DNA of 64,000 nucleotides from Mesonia phycicola (GTDB taxonomy: Bacteria; Bacteroidota; Bacteroidia; Flavobacteriales; Flavobacteriaceae), in contig NZ_FQYY01000009.1 of assembly GCF_900141885.1 (NCBI RefSeq), forward strand, positions 122,719 through 186,718, read 5' to 3'. Position 1 is the first letter of the stretch; each line of letters opens with the position of its first letter. Position numbers and translations under genes: made by a program. Below the pieces are notes generated by a model. That model saw only the letters and a program-made list of their open reading frames with translations, was not told where the DNA came from and searched no databases. Shown here piece after piece: positions 19,427 through 28,790 of this stretch.

Positions 19427-20626
19427 ATGAAAACTAAGATTTTTACTTTTATTACATTATGCTATATATCTTGTGGTGTTTATGCTCAAGATGATTCAGA
19501 AACATATACTAACGGGATTGACGATAGGGTAATTACTACTGCAGTTCCATTCTTGTTAATTTCTGGAGATGCTAGGGCCTCTGGTTTGGGAGATCAAGGG
19601 GTGGCAACACCTGTAGATGCTTACTCTCAACAATGGAATGCTTCTAAGTATGCTTTTGCAGAAAAACAAAGTGGTATAGGTGTTTCTTATGTACCTTATT
19701 TAAGAGAGCTTGTTACAGATATAAATTTAGGGGTGCTAACATATTACAATAGGCTTAATGAGCGTAGTGCTGTTGCTGGAAGTTTAAGGTATTTTGGTCA
19801 AGGTGAGATAGAATTAAGAGACTCTCCAGATCAACAACCTCAAATTGTAGAGCCAAATGAGCTTGGTTTAGATTTAAGTTATGCGTTGAGATTGAGTGAA
19901 CGTTTTTCTATGGCGGTTACAGGTCGTTATATTAGATCTAGTTTACAAATACCAACTTCTACTAATGATGCTAGTGCGGTAAATTCTTTTGGAGTAGATA
20001 TTTCTTCTTTTTATCAAAGTGAAGAGATTCCTTATAGAGATTTTGATGGTCGTTGGAGAGCAGGTGTAAGTATTTCTAATATAGGTCCTAAAGTAAAGTA
20101 TGATGATGCTGGCTCAGAGAGTTTTATTCCAACAAACTTTAAGGCAGGTGCTGGTTTTGATTTTATTTTAGATGCAGATAATACAGTGGGAGTGTATACA
20201 GAAATTAATAAATTATTAGTGCCAACTCCTCCAGAGCTTACATATTATTCTGATGGGAGTGGTCTTACAGAAGAAAGTCAGCAAGAATTAGATGATTATA
20301 ACAACACAAGTTCATTTGGAGCAATTTTTTCTTCTTGGGGAGATGCTCCAGATGGTTTAAGTGAAGAGTTAAAAGAAATTACATTGTCTTTAGGGGCAGA
20401 GTATTGGTATAGAGATAGTTTTTCTTTCCGTTTAGGTTATTTTAATGAAAGTGAAGTAAAAGGATATAGAAAATACATTACTATGGGAGCTGGTTTTAAA
20501 TATAACATTACTACTATAGATGTATCTTATTTATTCTCTACTGCAAAATCTGTAAGTAATCCATTAGAAGGAAGTTTAAGGTTTAGCTTAACTTTTAATT
20601 TTGGAGAAGATTATAGAGAAAGATAA
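19427..20626 (+). CDS. porV: Type IX secretion outer-membrane protein PorV (LptO)
   Basis: Beta-barrel of the FadL type that shuttles T9SS cargo from the translocon to PorU. It has 399 residues with signal peptide MKTKIFTFITLCYISCGVYAQ. The mature N-terminus holds ITTAVPFLLISGDARASGLG, a strongly conserved PorV motif, followed by VATPVDAYSQQWNASKYAFA. Alternating hydrophobic strands continue to the terminal FSLTFNFGEDYRER. It sits 43 nt after porU; a TATATTTG box at 19399-19406 in the gap could give it extra transcription, but no matching -33 is seen. A terminator follows. Confidence 0.93.
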   Translation: MKTKIFTFITLCYISCGVYAQDDSETYTNGIDDRVITTAVPFLLISGDARASGLGDQGVATPVDAYSQQWNASKYAFAEKQSGIGVSYVPYLRELVTDINLGVLTYYNRLNERSAVAGSLRYFGQGEIELRDSPDQQPQIVEPNELGLDLSYALRLSERFSMAVTGRYIRSSLQIPTSTNDASAVNSFGVDISSFYQSEEIPYRDFDGRWRAGVSISNIGPKVKYDDAGSESFIPTNFKAGAGFDFILDADNTVGVYTEINKLLVPTPPELTYYSDGSGLTEESQQELDDYNNTSSFGAIFSSWGDAPDGLSEELKEITLSLGAEYWYRDSFSFRLGYFNESEVKGYRKYITMGAGFKYNITTIDVSYLFSTAKSVSNPLEGSLRFSLTFNFGEDYRER

Positions 20627-20650
20627 ATAAAGCATAATTAACACATAAAC

Positions 20651-20684
20651 AAAGCATCGAATTTTTAATTCGGTGCTTTTTTGT
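20651..20684 (+). terminator. Terminator of porU-porV
   Basis: Stem AAAGCATCGAAT / ATTCGGTGCTTT with one G-T pair, then a T-run; it lies 25 nt past the porV stop. Confidence 0.82.
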
Positions 20685-20713
20685 TTTATATTGAACTACT
20701 AATTACATAAAAA

Positions 20714-21196
20714 ATGATAGACAAACAAATAGTTACTTCTTATCAGGTATATGATAATTTAGAAGAAATGGAAGCAGAAGATGTTCAGTTAATGCATAAA
20801 GCACAAGAAATTAGAGAAAAAGCATATGCTCCATATTCTCAATTTATGGTAGGTGCGGCAATTCTTTTAGAAAACGGTGAGGTGGTAACAGGTAGTAATC
20901 AAGAAAATGCAGCTTACCCCTCAGGGCTTTGTGCAGAAAGAAATGCAATTTACCAAGCGGGGGCGCAATTTCCAGATCAAAAAATATTGGCCATAGCTAT
21001 TACTGTGAAATCACAAAGAAAAAAAGTAATAATACCCGCAGCGCCTTGTGGAGCATGTCGTCAAGCTATTGCAGAATATGAATTTAAGCAAGAAACCCCT
21101 ATAAAAATAATGTTTATGGCAGAAATTGGGAAAGTTGTTAAGGTAAATTCCCTTGTAGATATACTTCCATTAGCATTTAATGGTTCGTATTTGTAA
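20714..21196 (+). CDS. cdd: Cytidine deaminase
   Basis: Zinc enzyme that deaminates cytidine and deoxycytidine to uridine and deoxyuridine in pyrimidine salvage. It has 160 residues, a typical length for the tetrameric type. The active site is clear: GLCAERNAIYQAG supplies the zinc Cys and catalytic Glu, and APCGACRQAIAEY supplies the two further zinc Cys residues. The substrate-binding block YSQFMVGAAILLENGEV is present near residues 43-58. It stands alone between the porV terminator and pdhA. Confidence 0.95.
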   Translation: MIDKQIVTSYQVYDNLEEMEAEDVQLMHKAQEIREKAYAPYSQFMVGAAILLENGEVVTGSNQENAAYPSGLCAERNAIYQAGAQFPDQKILAIAITVKSQRKKVIIPAAPCGACRQAIAEYEFKQETPIKIMFMAEIGKVVKVNSLVDILPLAFNGSYL

Positions 21197-21222
21197 AATT
21201 ACCCTTAATAAATTTAAAAGTG

Positions 21223-21254
21223 TTTTCTCATTAAAACTTATTATCTTATTTTTG
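21223..21254 (+). promoter_or_regulatory. Candidate pdhA promoter
   Basis: TTTT (one mismatch to TTTG), 20 nt, TATTTTTG, with the ATG about 39 nt downstream. The -7 box fits the consensus; the -33 is weak. Confidence 0.5.
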
Positions 21255-21293
21255 TAATTCGCAATTTTTTTGAGCGTAATAAATACGATATTC

Positions 21294-22292
21294 ATGAAAG
21301 AAATAACTAAAGACACCTACCTTAATTGGTACGAAGAAATGCTATTCTGGCGTAAATTTGAAGATAAATTAGCCCAAGTATATATTCAACAAAAAGTACG
21401 TGGTTTTTTACACCTATATAATGGTCAAGAAGCTATATTAGCAGGTTCTCTACATGCTATGGAATTAGGTAAAGACCGTATGATTACCGCTTACCGTAAT
21501 CACGTTCAGCCAATTGGTATGGGGGTAGACCCTAAACGAGTAATGGCAGAGCTTTACGGTAAAAAAACAGGAACATCTCAAGGTTTAGGTGGTTCTATGC
21601 ATATTTTTTCTAAAGAGAAAAATTTCTTTGGTGGTCATGGTATTGTAGGGGGGCAAATTCCTTTAGGTGCAGGTATGGCTTTTGGAGATAAATATTTCAA
21701 AAGAGATAATGTAACCCTTTGTTTCTTTGGAGATGGAGCTGCACGTCAAGGTACTTTACACGAGGCTTTTAACATGGCGATGAACTGGAAACTTCCTGTT
21801 GTTTTCTGTGTAGAAAATAACGGATATGCAATGGGTACTTCTGTAAAAAGAACTGCTAATCACGAAGATATCTGGAAGTTAGGTTTAGGGTACGAGATGC
21901 CTTGTGGCCCTGTAGATGCAATGAATCCTGAGAAAGTTGCAGAAGCAATGGACGAGGCAATTTCTAGAGCAAGAGCAGGTGAAGGTCCAACGTTTTTAGA
22001 GTTAAAAACATACCGTTACCGTGGTCACTCTATGAGTGATGCTCAAAAATATAGAACTAAAGAAGAAGTTAAAGAATATCAAAAGATAGATCCAATCGTT
22101 CAAGTAGCAGATAAGATTAAAGAAAATAACTGGGCTACAGAAGACGAAATTAAAGTGATAGATCAACGTGTAAAAGATAGAGTGTCAGAATGTGAGAAAT
22201 TTGCAGAAGAATCAGATTTCCCAGACCCTAGCTTAATGTATGATATTGTTTATGAACAAGAAGATTACCCGTTTATTCCTCATAAAATATAA
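21294..22292 (+). CDS. pdhA: Pyruvate dehydrogenase E1 component, alpha subunit
   Basis: Thiamine-diphosphate-dependent alpha subunit of the pyruvate dehydrogenase complex. From the ATG it has 332 residues, MKEITKDTYLNWYEEMLFWR; a TTG 24 nt upstream is read only by ORF finders. The ThDP motif is FFGDGAARQGTLHEAFNMA, continuing to CVENNGYAMGTS (GDG...NN). The phosphorylation-loop-like YRYRGHSMSDAQKYR is present. The E2 gene starts 5 nt downstream, but no E1 beta gene is adjacent, so pdhB must lie elsewhere, as is common in flavobacteria. Confidence 0.94.
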   Translation: MKEITKDTYLNWYEEMLFWRKFEDKLAQVYIQQKVRGFLHLYNGQEAILAGSLHAMELGKDRMITAYRNHVQPIGMGVDPKRVMAELYGKKTGTSQGLGGSMHIFSKEKNFFGGHGIVGGQIPLGAGMAFGDKYFKRDNVTLCFFGDGAARQGTLHEAFNMAMNWKLPVVFCVENNGYAMGTSVKRTANHEDIWKLGLGYEMPCGPVDAMNPEKVAEAMDEAISRARAGEGPTFLELKTYRYRGHSMSDAQKYRTKEEVKEYQKIDPIVQVADKIKENNWATEDEIKVIDQRVKDRVSECEKFAEESDFPDPSLMYDIVYEQEDYPFIPHKI

Positions 22293-22297
22293 TTAGT

Positions 22298-23944
22298 ATG
22301 GCTGAAGTAATTAATATGCCGCGCCTTAGCGACACGATGGAAGAAGGAGTTGTTGCTAAATGGCTCAAGCAAAAAGGAGACAAAGTAGAAGAAGGAGATA
22401 TTTTAGCAGAAATAGAGACAGATAAAGCCACAATGGAGTTTGAGTCTTTTAGTGAAGGTACTTTATTATACATAGGAATTGAAGAAGGAGAAGGAGCTCC
22501 TGTAGACTCTCTTTTAGCTATTATTGGTGAAGAAGGAGAAGATATTTCAGATTTAATTAATGGTAATGGTAATGGTAAATCTTCAGATTCTTCAGAAGAA
22601 GAAACAGAAGAACCAAAAGAAGATTCTAGTGCAGATTCTTCAGAAGAAAATAGCGAGGCATCTGCTGAAATTCCAGAAGGAGTAGAAGTAGTTACTATGC
22701 CACGTCTTTCTGATACGATGGAAGAAGGTACTGTTGCTTCTTGGTTAAAAAAAGAAGGAGATAAAGTAGAAGAAGGAGATATTTTAGCAGAAATTGAGAC
22801 AGATAAAGCTACTATGGAGTTTGAGTCTTTCTATTCTGGTACTCTTTTACATATCGGTATTGCTGAGGGAGAAGGTGCACCTGTAGATTCTCTTTTAGCT
22901 ATTATTGGCCCAGAAGGTACAGATGTTTCTGGTATTTTGTCAGGAGGTACTCCAAAAGCAAAAAGCACATCCTCTTCAAAAGAAGAGTCTTCTTCTAAAG
23001 AAGAAACTACAGAAGCGCAACAAGAAGAGACAACATCTAATACAGGAGACAGAATTTTTGCTTCACCTTTAGCCAAAAAAATGGCAGAAGAAAAAGGCAT
23101 TAATCTTCAAAATGTAAAAGGTAGTGGTGAAAACGGAAGAATTGTAAAGAAAGATATTGAAAACTTTAAGCCTTCTGAAAAATCTAGTACTGCTACTTCT
23201 GCAAAAGAAGAAACTAAGAAAGAAGCTCCAAAAGCTGCCCAAACTTACGTTCCTGCAGGAGAAGAAAGTTTTGATGAGATAAAGAACTCTCAAATGCGTA
23301 AAACCATTGCTAAGAGACTTTCTGAATCTAAATATAGCGCACCTCATTACTATTTAACGATAGAGGTAGATATGGAAAATGCTATTGCTTCAAGAAAACA
23401 AATTAATGAGATGCCAGATGTTAGAGTATCATTTAATGATATGGTAATTAAAGCATCTGCAATGGCTTTACGTAAACACCCACAAGTAAATTCTCAATGG
23501 ACAGCAGATAGCATGAAAATTGCTAAACATATTAATATGGGGGTTGCTGTTGCTGTAGATGAAGGTTTAGTAGTGCCAGTTCTTAAATTTGCAGACCAAA
23601 TGTCTATGACGCAAATTGGTGGTAACGTAAAAGAATTAGCGGGTAAAGCACGTAATAAAAAATTACAACCTAAAGAAATGGAAGGTAGTACTTTCACAGT
23701 TTCTAACTTAGGTATGTTTGGTATTACAGAATTTACAAGTATTATTAATCAGCCAAATTCTGCAATTTTATCTGTAGGTGCAATTGTAGAGAAGCCTGTA
23801 GTTAAAAATGGAGCAATTCAAGTTGGTAATACAATGAAACTAACTTTAGCTTGTGACCATAGAACTGTAGATGGAGCAACTGGAGCACAGTTTTTACAAA
23901 CATTAAAAACATATTTAGAAAATCCAGTGACTATGTTAGCATAA
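22298..23944 (+). CDS. pdhC: Pyruvate dehydrogenase E2, dihydrolipoamide acetyltransferase with two lipoyl domains
   Basis: Core of the pyruvate dehydrogenase complex, moving acetyl groups from lipoyl-lysine to CoA. The order over 548 residues is: lipoyl domain 1 (about 1-80, lipoyl Lys43 in ETDKATMEF), acidic Ser/Glu linker, lipoyl domain 2 (about 128-210, Lys170 in the same motif), Ser/Glu linker, E1/E3-binding domain (about 252-290, RIFASPLAKKMAEEKGINL), Lys/Ala linker, and catalytic domain with ACDHRTVDGATGAQFL near the end. The two lipoyl domains are near-identical over about 40 residues, so the duplication is recent or kept uniform by conversion. LipB further along in this window supplies the octanoyl group. 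A terminator follows. Confidence 0.95.
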   Translation: MAEVINMPRLSDTMEEGVVAKWLKQKGDKVEEGDILAEIETDKATMEFESFSEGTLLYIGIEEGEGAPVDSLLAIIGEEGEDISDLINGNGNGKSSDSSEEETEEPKEDSSADSSEENSEASAEIPEGVEVVTMPRLSDTMEEGTVASWLKKEGDKVEEGDILAEIETDKATMEFESFYSGTLLHIGIAEGEGAPVDSLLAIIGPEGTDVSGILSGGTPKAKSTSSSKEESSSKEETTEAQQEETTSNTGDRIFASPLAKKMAEEKGINLQNVKGSGENGRIVKKDIENFKPSEKSSTATSAKEETKKEAPKAAQTYVPAGEESFDEIKNSQMRKTIAKRLSESKYSAPHYYLTIEVDMENAIASRKQINEMPDVRVSFNDMVIKASAMALRKHPQVNSQWTADSMKIAKHINMGVAVAVDEGLVVPVLKFADQMSMTQIGGNVKELAGKARNKKLQPKEMEGSTFTVSNLGMFGITEFTSIINQPNSAILSVGAIVEKPVVKNGAIQVGNTMKLTLACDHRTVDGATGAQFLQTLKTYLENPVTMLA

Positions 23945-23970
23945 TCTTTGGTTTTGATAATATATATAAG

Positions 23971-23998
23971 AATCCCGTTTTTAAGCGGGATTTTTTTA
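23971..23998 (+). terminator. Terminator of pdhA-pdhC
   Basis: Stem AATCCCG / CGGGATT extended by weak pairs, followed by a run of T; it lies 26 nt past the E2 stop codon. Confidence 0.85.
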
Positions 23999-24009
23999 TC
24001 TTTAAATTT

Positions 24010-24960
24010 ATGAGAAAACTAATATATTTTATAGGTCTAATAGGCCTGTTTAGCTTTGCGCAATCTGCAAAAAAAACAAATCTAATTTCAGAAAAATCTA
24101 TTAAAACCAATTTAGATTATTTATCATCTGACGCCTTAAAAGGAAGAAAATTTGGGTCTGAAGAAATTAATATTGCAGCTAATTACATAGAAAATATCTT
24201 TAGAGATAATAATATTAAACCATATTATAAAACTTATCGTGACAGTTTTGCGCACAACAATAAATATGGTTTTAATGTAATAGCTTTTAAAGAAGGTACA
24301 GACGCTAAACTTAAAAAAGAAATTATCATTCTTGGAGCTCACTACGATCATATAGGGATGCTAAAAGGCAGTAAAATAGTAAATGGAGACTCCATTGCTA
24401 ATGGGGCAAACGATAATGCAGCCGGAAGCGTATCTGTAATAGAGTTGGCAAAATACTTTTCTAATAACCCACAAAAAAGAAGTATTATGTTTGTGTTGTT
24501 TTCTGCTGAAGAAGAAGGTTTAATAGGTTCTAAACATCTTGCAAAAAGATTAGCTAGAGAAAAAGCTCCTGTTTATGTAATGCTTAATTTTGAAATGATT
24601 GGTGTTCCTCTAAAAAACACCAATTATACAGCATATCTAACAGGTTTTGAAGAATCTAATATGGCGGCTAAATTTAATAGCTATGCAGGTAAAAAAGTTT
24701 TTGGTTTTTTTGAGAAAGCTAAAGATTTTCAGTTGTTTAAGCGAAGTGATAATTATGCCTTTTACAAAGAAATGAACATACCATCGCAAACCCTTTGTAC
24801 TTTTGATTTTACTAACTTTCCATATTATCACCATGTAGACGATGAGGCTGGTTTAATGAATATTTCTCACATGAAAAATTTGATAGAAGAAGTAATCCCT
24901 GGAATTGAAGGTATGGCAAATTCTGCCGTAAAAGAAATTACACTTGATAAATTGAACTAG
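24010..24960 (+). CDS. Secreted M28-family zinc aminopeptidase
   Basis: Probable exported aminopeptidase of family M28, acting in the periplasm or outside the cell. The 316-residue product opens with signal peptide MRKLIYFIGLIGLFSFAQSA. The co-catalytic zinc ligands are in the usual order: LGAHYDHIGML (His, Asp nearby), GANDNAAGSVSVIELA (bridging Asp), SAEEEGLIGS (catalytic Glu and Glu ligand), LNFEMIG (ligand region) and YYHHVDDEAG (final His). It is the first gene of a closely spaced run of six (gaps of 1-9 nt), so it probably leads that operon. Peptide specificity cannot be told. Confidence 0.9.
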   Translation: MRKLIYFIGLIGLFSFAQSAKKTNLISEKSIKTNLDYLSSDALKGRKFGSEEINIAANYIENIFRDNNIKPYYKTYRDSFAHNNKYGFNVIAFKEGTDAKLKKEIIILGAHYDHIGMLKGSKIVNGDSIANGANDNAAGSVSVIELAKYFSNNPQKRSIMFVLFSAEEEGLIGSKHLAKRLAREKAPVYVMLNFEMIGVPLKNTNYTAYLTGFEESNMAAKFNSYAGKKVFGFFEKAKDFQLFKRSDNYAFYKEMNIPSQTLCTFDFTNFPYYHHVDDEAGLMNISHMKNLIEEVIPGIEGMANSAVKEITLDKLN

Positions 24961-24969
24961 GTAATAGTG

Positions 24970-25650
24970 ATGAAAAAAATTATAATTACAGGTACTAGTA
25001 GAGGTATTGGTTTAGAAATGGTGAAACTTTTTGCTCAAAAAGGGCATCATGTTTTAGCACTTTCAAGAAATGAAGAACCTGTACAAAAATTACAATTAAA
25101 TAATGTAACTACTTTTTCTTTTGATATTCAGAAAGAAGAAGATCAAGAAAAAGTAAAAAACTTTATTGAGCAAGAGTGGAAAACAGTAGATGTTTTAATA
25201 CATAATGCAGGTAAATTGGTAAATAAACCTTTTTCTAAAATTTCTTACACAGAATTAGAAGAGGTGTATAAAGTAAATGTTTTTGGAGTTTTTACACTTT
25301 CTCAATTGGTAGTCCCTTTTATGGATAAAAATGGGCATGTAGTGACGGTGAGCAGTATGGGTGGTGTACAAGGTAGTTTAAAATTTCCTGGCTTAGCAGC
25401 ATACAGTTCTAGTAAAGGTGCTGTAATTACATTGTCAGAGTTACTGGCAGAAGAGTATAAAGAAAACGGACCGGCATTTAATGTTTTAGCATTGGGAGCT
25501 GTACAAACAGAAATGCTAGAAGAAGCCTTCCCAGGCTACCAAGCACCAACAACCCCACAAGCAATGGCTCGTTATATTGTAGATTTTGCTGTAAACGGAA
25601 ATGAATTTTATAACGGTAAAATGCTTCAAGTTGCTAACTCAACACCATAA
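24970..25650 (+). CDS. Short-chain dehydrogenase/reductase
   Basis: NAD(P)-dependent oxidoreductase of the classical SDR family, 226 residues from the ATG (a GTG codon just before it is less likely). The cofactor motif is TGTSRGIG at residues 7-14. HNAGKL follows at about residue 78, catalytic Ser is in VTVSSMGG, and the YxxxK pair is Tyr145/Lys149 in AAYSSSKGA. The substrate is unknown. It begins 9 nt after the peptidase gene, and the SprT-like gene starts 2 nt after it. Confidence 0.9.
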   Translation: MKKIIITGTSRGIGLEMVKLFAQKGHHVLALSRNEEPVQKLQLNNVTTFSFDIQKEEDQEKVKNFIEQEWKTVDVLIHNAGKLVNKPFSKISYTELEEVYKVNVFGVFTLSQLVVPFMDKNGHVVTVSSMGGVQGSLKFPGLAAYSSSKGAVITLSELLAEEYKENGPAFNVLALGAVQTEMLEEAFPGYQAPTTPQAMARYIVDFAVNGNEFYNGKMLQVANSTP

Positions 25651-25652
25651 GT

Positions 25653-26252
25653 TTGAAAGAAATTTTAAATAAATACCTTCCTGAGAGAGCAGTAGATCCT
25701 GCTTTTGAGTTAATTACAGCAAACGCTATTCATTTAAAAATAGTAAATGAAAGAAAAACAAGGCACGGTGATTATAGAAAGCAAAATGGGGTTAACCAAA
25801 TAACAGTAAATGCAAATCTTAATTCTTATAAGTTTTTAATTACACTTATTCATGAAATTGCCCACGCAGTTGCATTTGAAAAATATGGAAGATTTATTAA
25901 ACCACATGGCAAAGAATGGAAGTTTACCTTTCAGCAATTAATGTTGCCGTTTATTCATCCTAGTATTTTTCCAAGTCATTTATTACCCTTGCTTGCTAAT
26001 CATTTTAAAAATCCTAAGGCAAGTAGTGATACAGATGCTAGGCTCTCTGTAGCTCTAAAAGAATTTGATGCAGAGAATAACAAAAATTATATATTTGAAA
26101 TTCCTTACGGGAGTATTTTTAGAATAAGCAACGGTAAGGTTTTTAAAAAAGAAAAGAAAAGAATAAAGCGGTATGAGTGTAGAGAGGTTTCTTCAGGAAA
26201 TGTCTATATATTTCAGCCCAACGTAGAGGTAGAATTAGTTAAAGTTGTTTAA
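25653..26252 (+). CDS. SprT-like zinc-binding domain protein (TTG start)
   Basis: Cytoplasmic protein with a SprT-type metalloprotease-like centre. From a TTG start it has 199 residues, MKEILNKYLPERAVDPAFEL. The zinc site HEIAH lies at residues 67-71 in LITLIHEIAHAVAFEKYGR, with a further His85 in FIKPHGKEWK as the likely third ligand. No ATG fits the N-terminus that family members show, and the TTG is 2 nt after the upstream stop, so TTG initiation by coupling is favoured. The C-terminal part (about 145-199) is Lys-rich and beta-like. Its cellular role is not known. Confidence 0.86.
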   Translation: MKEILNKYLPERAVDPAFELITANAIHLKIVNERKTRHGDYRKQNGVNQITVNANLNSYKFLITLIHEIAHAVAFEKYGRFIKPHGKEWKFTFQQLMLPFIHPSIFPSHLLPLLANHFKNPKASSDTDARLSVALKEFDAENNKNYIFEIPYGSIFRISNGKVFKKEKKRIKRYECREVSSGNVYIFQPNVEVELVKVV

Positions 26253-26255
26253 TAT

Positions 26256-27338
26256 ATGAATATAAATTATTACGCTATACTAATGGCGGGTGGTGTAGGC
26301 TCACGTTTTTGGCCTGTAAGTAAAAAGAAATTGCCAAAGCAGTTTCATGATATTTTAGGTACAGGAGAAACACTTATACAAACTACATTTAAACGTTTAG
26401 CTAAATTAATACCAGAAGAAAATATTCTTATTTTAACCAATGGGATGTATAATAGTTTGGTAAAAGAGCAATTACCTTCTGTTACAGACAACCAAATTGT
26501 ATTAGAGCCAGCAATGAGAAATACAGCTCCTTGTATTTTACTTTCTGCTTTAAAAATTCAAAAACAAAATGAAGATGCATTAATGGTGGTAGCACCTAGT
26601 GATCATTGGATTGAAGACGAAGATGCATTTGTAAAAGATTTACAAAGTAGTTTTGATGCTTGCGAAGCACAAGACGATTTGTTAATGACACTTGGTATAC
26701 AACCAACGTTTCCTCATACAGGTTATGGGTATATTCAGTTTGAAGAAAATTTAGCATCTAATATTAATAAAGTGGTAAATTTTCAAGAAAAACCAGATTA
26801 CCAAACCGCTAAAAATTATTTATCTGCAGGAAATTATTTATGGAATGCTGGTATTTTTATTTGGAGTGCAAAAGCTATTACTGCAGAGTTTGAAAAATAT
26901 GAGCCAGCAATGTTTGCTATTTTTTCTGAAGGAGAAGCATATTACAATACAACTCAAGAGCAGCGATTTATTAACGAAAATTATGAAGACGCAGAAAATA
27001 TTTCTATAGATTATGCGATTATGGAAAAAGCTAATAACGTAGCTGTAATTCCTGCAAGTTTTGATTGGAATGATTTAGGATCTTGGGGAGCATTGCATGA
27101 TGAGCTTGACCGTGATGAGCATGATAATGTAATTATTAATGCCAAAAGTTTAATAGATAATGCTAGTAATAATATTGTTAGAACCTTAGGCGATAAACTA
27201 GTAGTTTTAAAAGATATACATAATTACATTATTGTAGAAGATGAAGAAGTGTTACTTATTTATCCAAGAGGAGATGAGCAGGGTATTAAAAAAGTAAGAA
27301 ATTTAGCAAAAGAAAAATTTGGGGAAGATTTAATTTAA
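26256..27338 (+). CDS. manC: Mannose-1-phosphate guanylyltransferase
   Basis: Makes GDP-mannose from mannose-1-phosphate and GTP for surface glycans. It has 360 residues, the single-domain form without the isomerase half. The nucleotide-binding motif ILMAGGVGSRFWPVSKKKLP sits at residues 8-27; VVAPSDHWIEDEDAF and FQEKPDYQTAKNYL follow; NAGIFIWSA and SFDWNDLGSWGALHDEL are typical of sugar nucleotidyltransferases acting on mannose-1-phosphate. It lies 3 nt after the SprT-like gene and 1 nt before the DUF389 gene. Confidence 0.93.
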   Translation: MNINYYAILMAGGVGSRFWPVSKKKLPKQFHDILGTGETLIQTTFKRLAKLIPEENILILTNGMYNSLVKEQLPSVTDNQIVLEPAMRNTAPCILLSALKIQKQNEDALMVVAPSDHWIEDEDAFVKDLQSSFDACEAQDDLLMTLGIQPTFPHTGYGYIQFEENLASNINKVVNFQEKPDYQTAKNYLSAGNYLWNAGIFIWSAKAITAEFEKYEPAMFAIFSEGEAYYNTTQEQRFINENYEDAENISIDYAIMEKANNVAVIPASFDWNDLGSWGALHDELDRDEHDNVIINAKSLIDNASNNIVRTLGDKLVVLKDIHNYIIVEDEEVLLIYPRGDEQGIKKVRNLAKEKFGEDLI

Positions 27339-27339
27339 T

Positions 27340-28785
27340 ATGGAAGAGCATAAAGAAGATTCTAACCAAGAAAATCTTTCAGCTTCTAAAACAGAAAAAC
27401 TTTCTGATGAGCTTAAAGGTACTTTTGGAAGTTTAAAAAGTTTTATAAGTGAGCTGCTAGATATTAGAAGTGATACAGACAGAGACTCTACAATAGAAGC
27501 GGTAAAAAAAGATATCACTTTTAAAGGTCACAATGCTTGGATTTTAATATTCTCCATCTTTGTAGCTTCTATAGGTCTTAATGTAAGTAGTACTGCAGTA
27601 GTTATTGGAGCGATGCTTATTTCACCATTAATGGGGCCAATTGTAGGTATAGGTCTATCTTTAGCAATTAATGATATAGATACTCTTAAACGTTCTCTAA
27701 TTAACTTAGGGGTAATGGTAGTGTTAAGTGTACTTACTGCCTTTTTATATTTTTGGGTTTCACCATTAACAGGAAATAATTCTGCAGAGTTAGAGGCAAG
27801 AACTTACCCTACAATTTTAGATGTATTGGTGGCTATATTTGGTGGTCTTGCTTTAATTGTAGCAAAAACGAAAAAAGGGACTATTGCAAGTGTAATTTTT
27901 GGAGTAGCTATTGCTACTGCCTTAATGCCGCCACTTTGTACTGTTGGTTATGGCTTGGCTCAAGGAAGCTTAAGAGACGCAGGTGGTGCATTATATTTAT
28001 TCTCTATAAATGCAACATTTATTGCACTTTCTACCTTCGTGGTATCAAAACTTTTAGGTTTTCCGTTAGTAAAATACGCAAATTCAAAACGAAGAAAGGT
28101 AATTGCGCAAACTGCATCATTAGTTGCAATAATTGTAATGGTGCCAAGTATTTATCTTTTCTATAATATGTTGAAAGAGTCTTACTTTAAGCAAGATGCA
28201 CAAGAGTTTGTAACTAATGAGTTAATGATTTATGAAGACTCATTTATTCAGAAAAATGCAACTATAGCCACTTATAATGGAGGGGTAGACCCTAAAATTG
28301 AAGTTTCTTTTTTAGGAAAAGAAATACCTAGTTCTGTGATTGGTTTATGGAGAGCAAAAATGAAAAATTATAAAAATCTAAAAGATGCATCTTTAATTAT
28401 TCTTCAGAATGAAAATACAGATTCTTACAATCAGCTTCAATATATGAAGGAGTTTAAACTGAGAGATTCTTTAAGTATTTTAAGTAAAGATGAACGTATT
28501 TCTTATTTAGAAACAGAGCTTACTAAACTTTCAAAATTAGCAGAACACCAAATTCCGTTTAATAACATTAGTAAAGAAGCTAGAATTAATTATGATGGTT
28601 TAGTAACGTTTAGCTATGCAGATAGAATCATATCAGGTCAAAATACTTTAGATACAATTCCTGAATTTAGAGTAACTTGGGCAGATTCAATTTCTACTTC
28701 AGAGGTAACAAAGAATAGCAAGAAGCTTCAAGAATGGTTAAAATTCAAATTGAATTTAGATACACTGATTTTTAACGTAAATTAA
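27340..28785 (+). CDS. DUF389-family membrane protein
   Basis: Integral membrane protein of unknown function, 481 residues. A charged N-terminal stretch of about 60 residues is followed by a block of roughly six membrane segments (about 65-285) that contains the DUF389 features SSTAVVIGAMLISPLMGPIVGIGL and GVAIATALMPPLCTVGYGLA. A large soluble C-terminal domain (about 290-481) then follows, without recognised motifs. It lies in the closely spaced operon after manC. Nothing in the sequence indicates a substrate, and I assign no role. Confidence 0.85.
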   Translation: MEEHKEDSNQENLSASKTEKLSDELKGTFGSLKSFISELLDIRSDTDRDSTIEAVKKDITFKGHNAWILIFSIFVASIGLNVSSTAVVIGAMLISPLMGPIVGIGLSLAINDIDTLKRSLINLGVMVVLSVLTAFLYFWVSPLTGNNSAELEARTYPTILDVLVAIFGGLALIVAKTKKGTIASVIFGVAIATALMPPLCTVGYGLAQGSLRDAGGALYLFSINATFIALSTFVVSKLLGFPLVKYANSKRRKVIAQTASLVAIIVMVPSIYLFYNMLKESYFKQDAQEFVTNELMIYEDSFIQKNATIATYNGGVDPKIEVSFLGKEIPSSVIGLWRAKMKNYKNLKDASLIILQNENTDSYNQLQYMKEFKLRDSLSILSKDERISYLETELTKLSKLAEHQIPFNNISKEARINYDGLVTFSYADRIISGQNTLDTIPEFRVTWADSISTSEVTKNSKKLQEWLKFKLNLDTLIFNVN

Positions 28786-28790
28786 TTATT

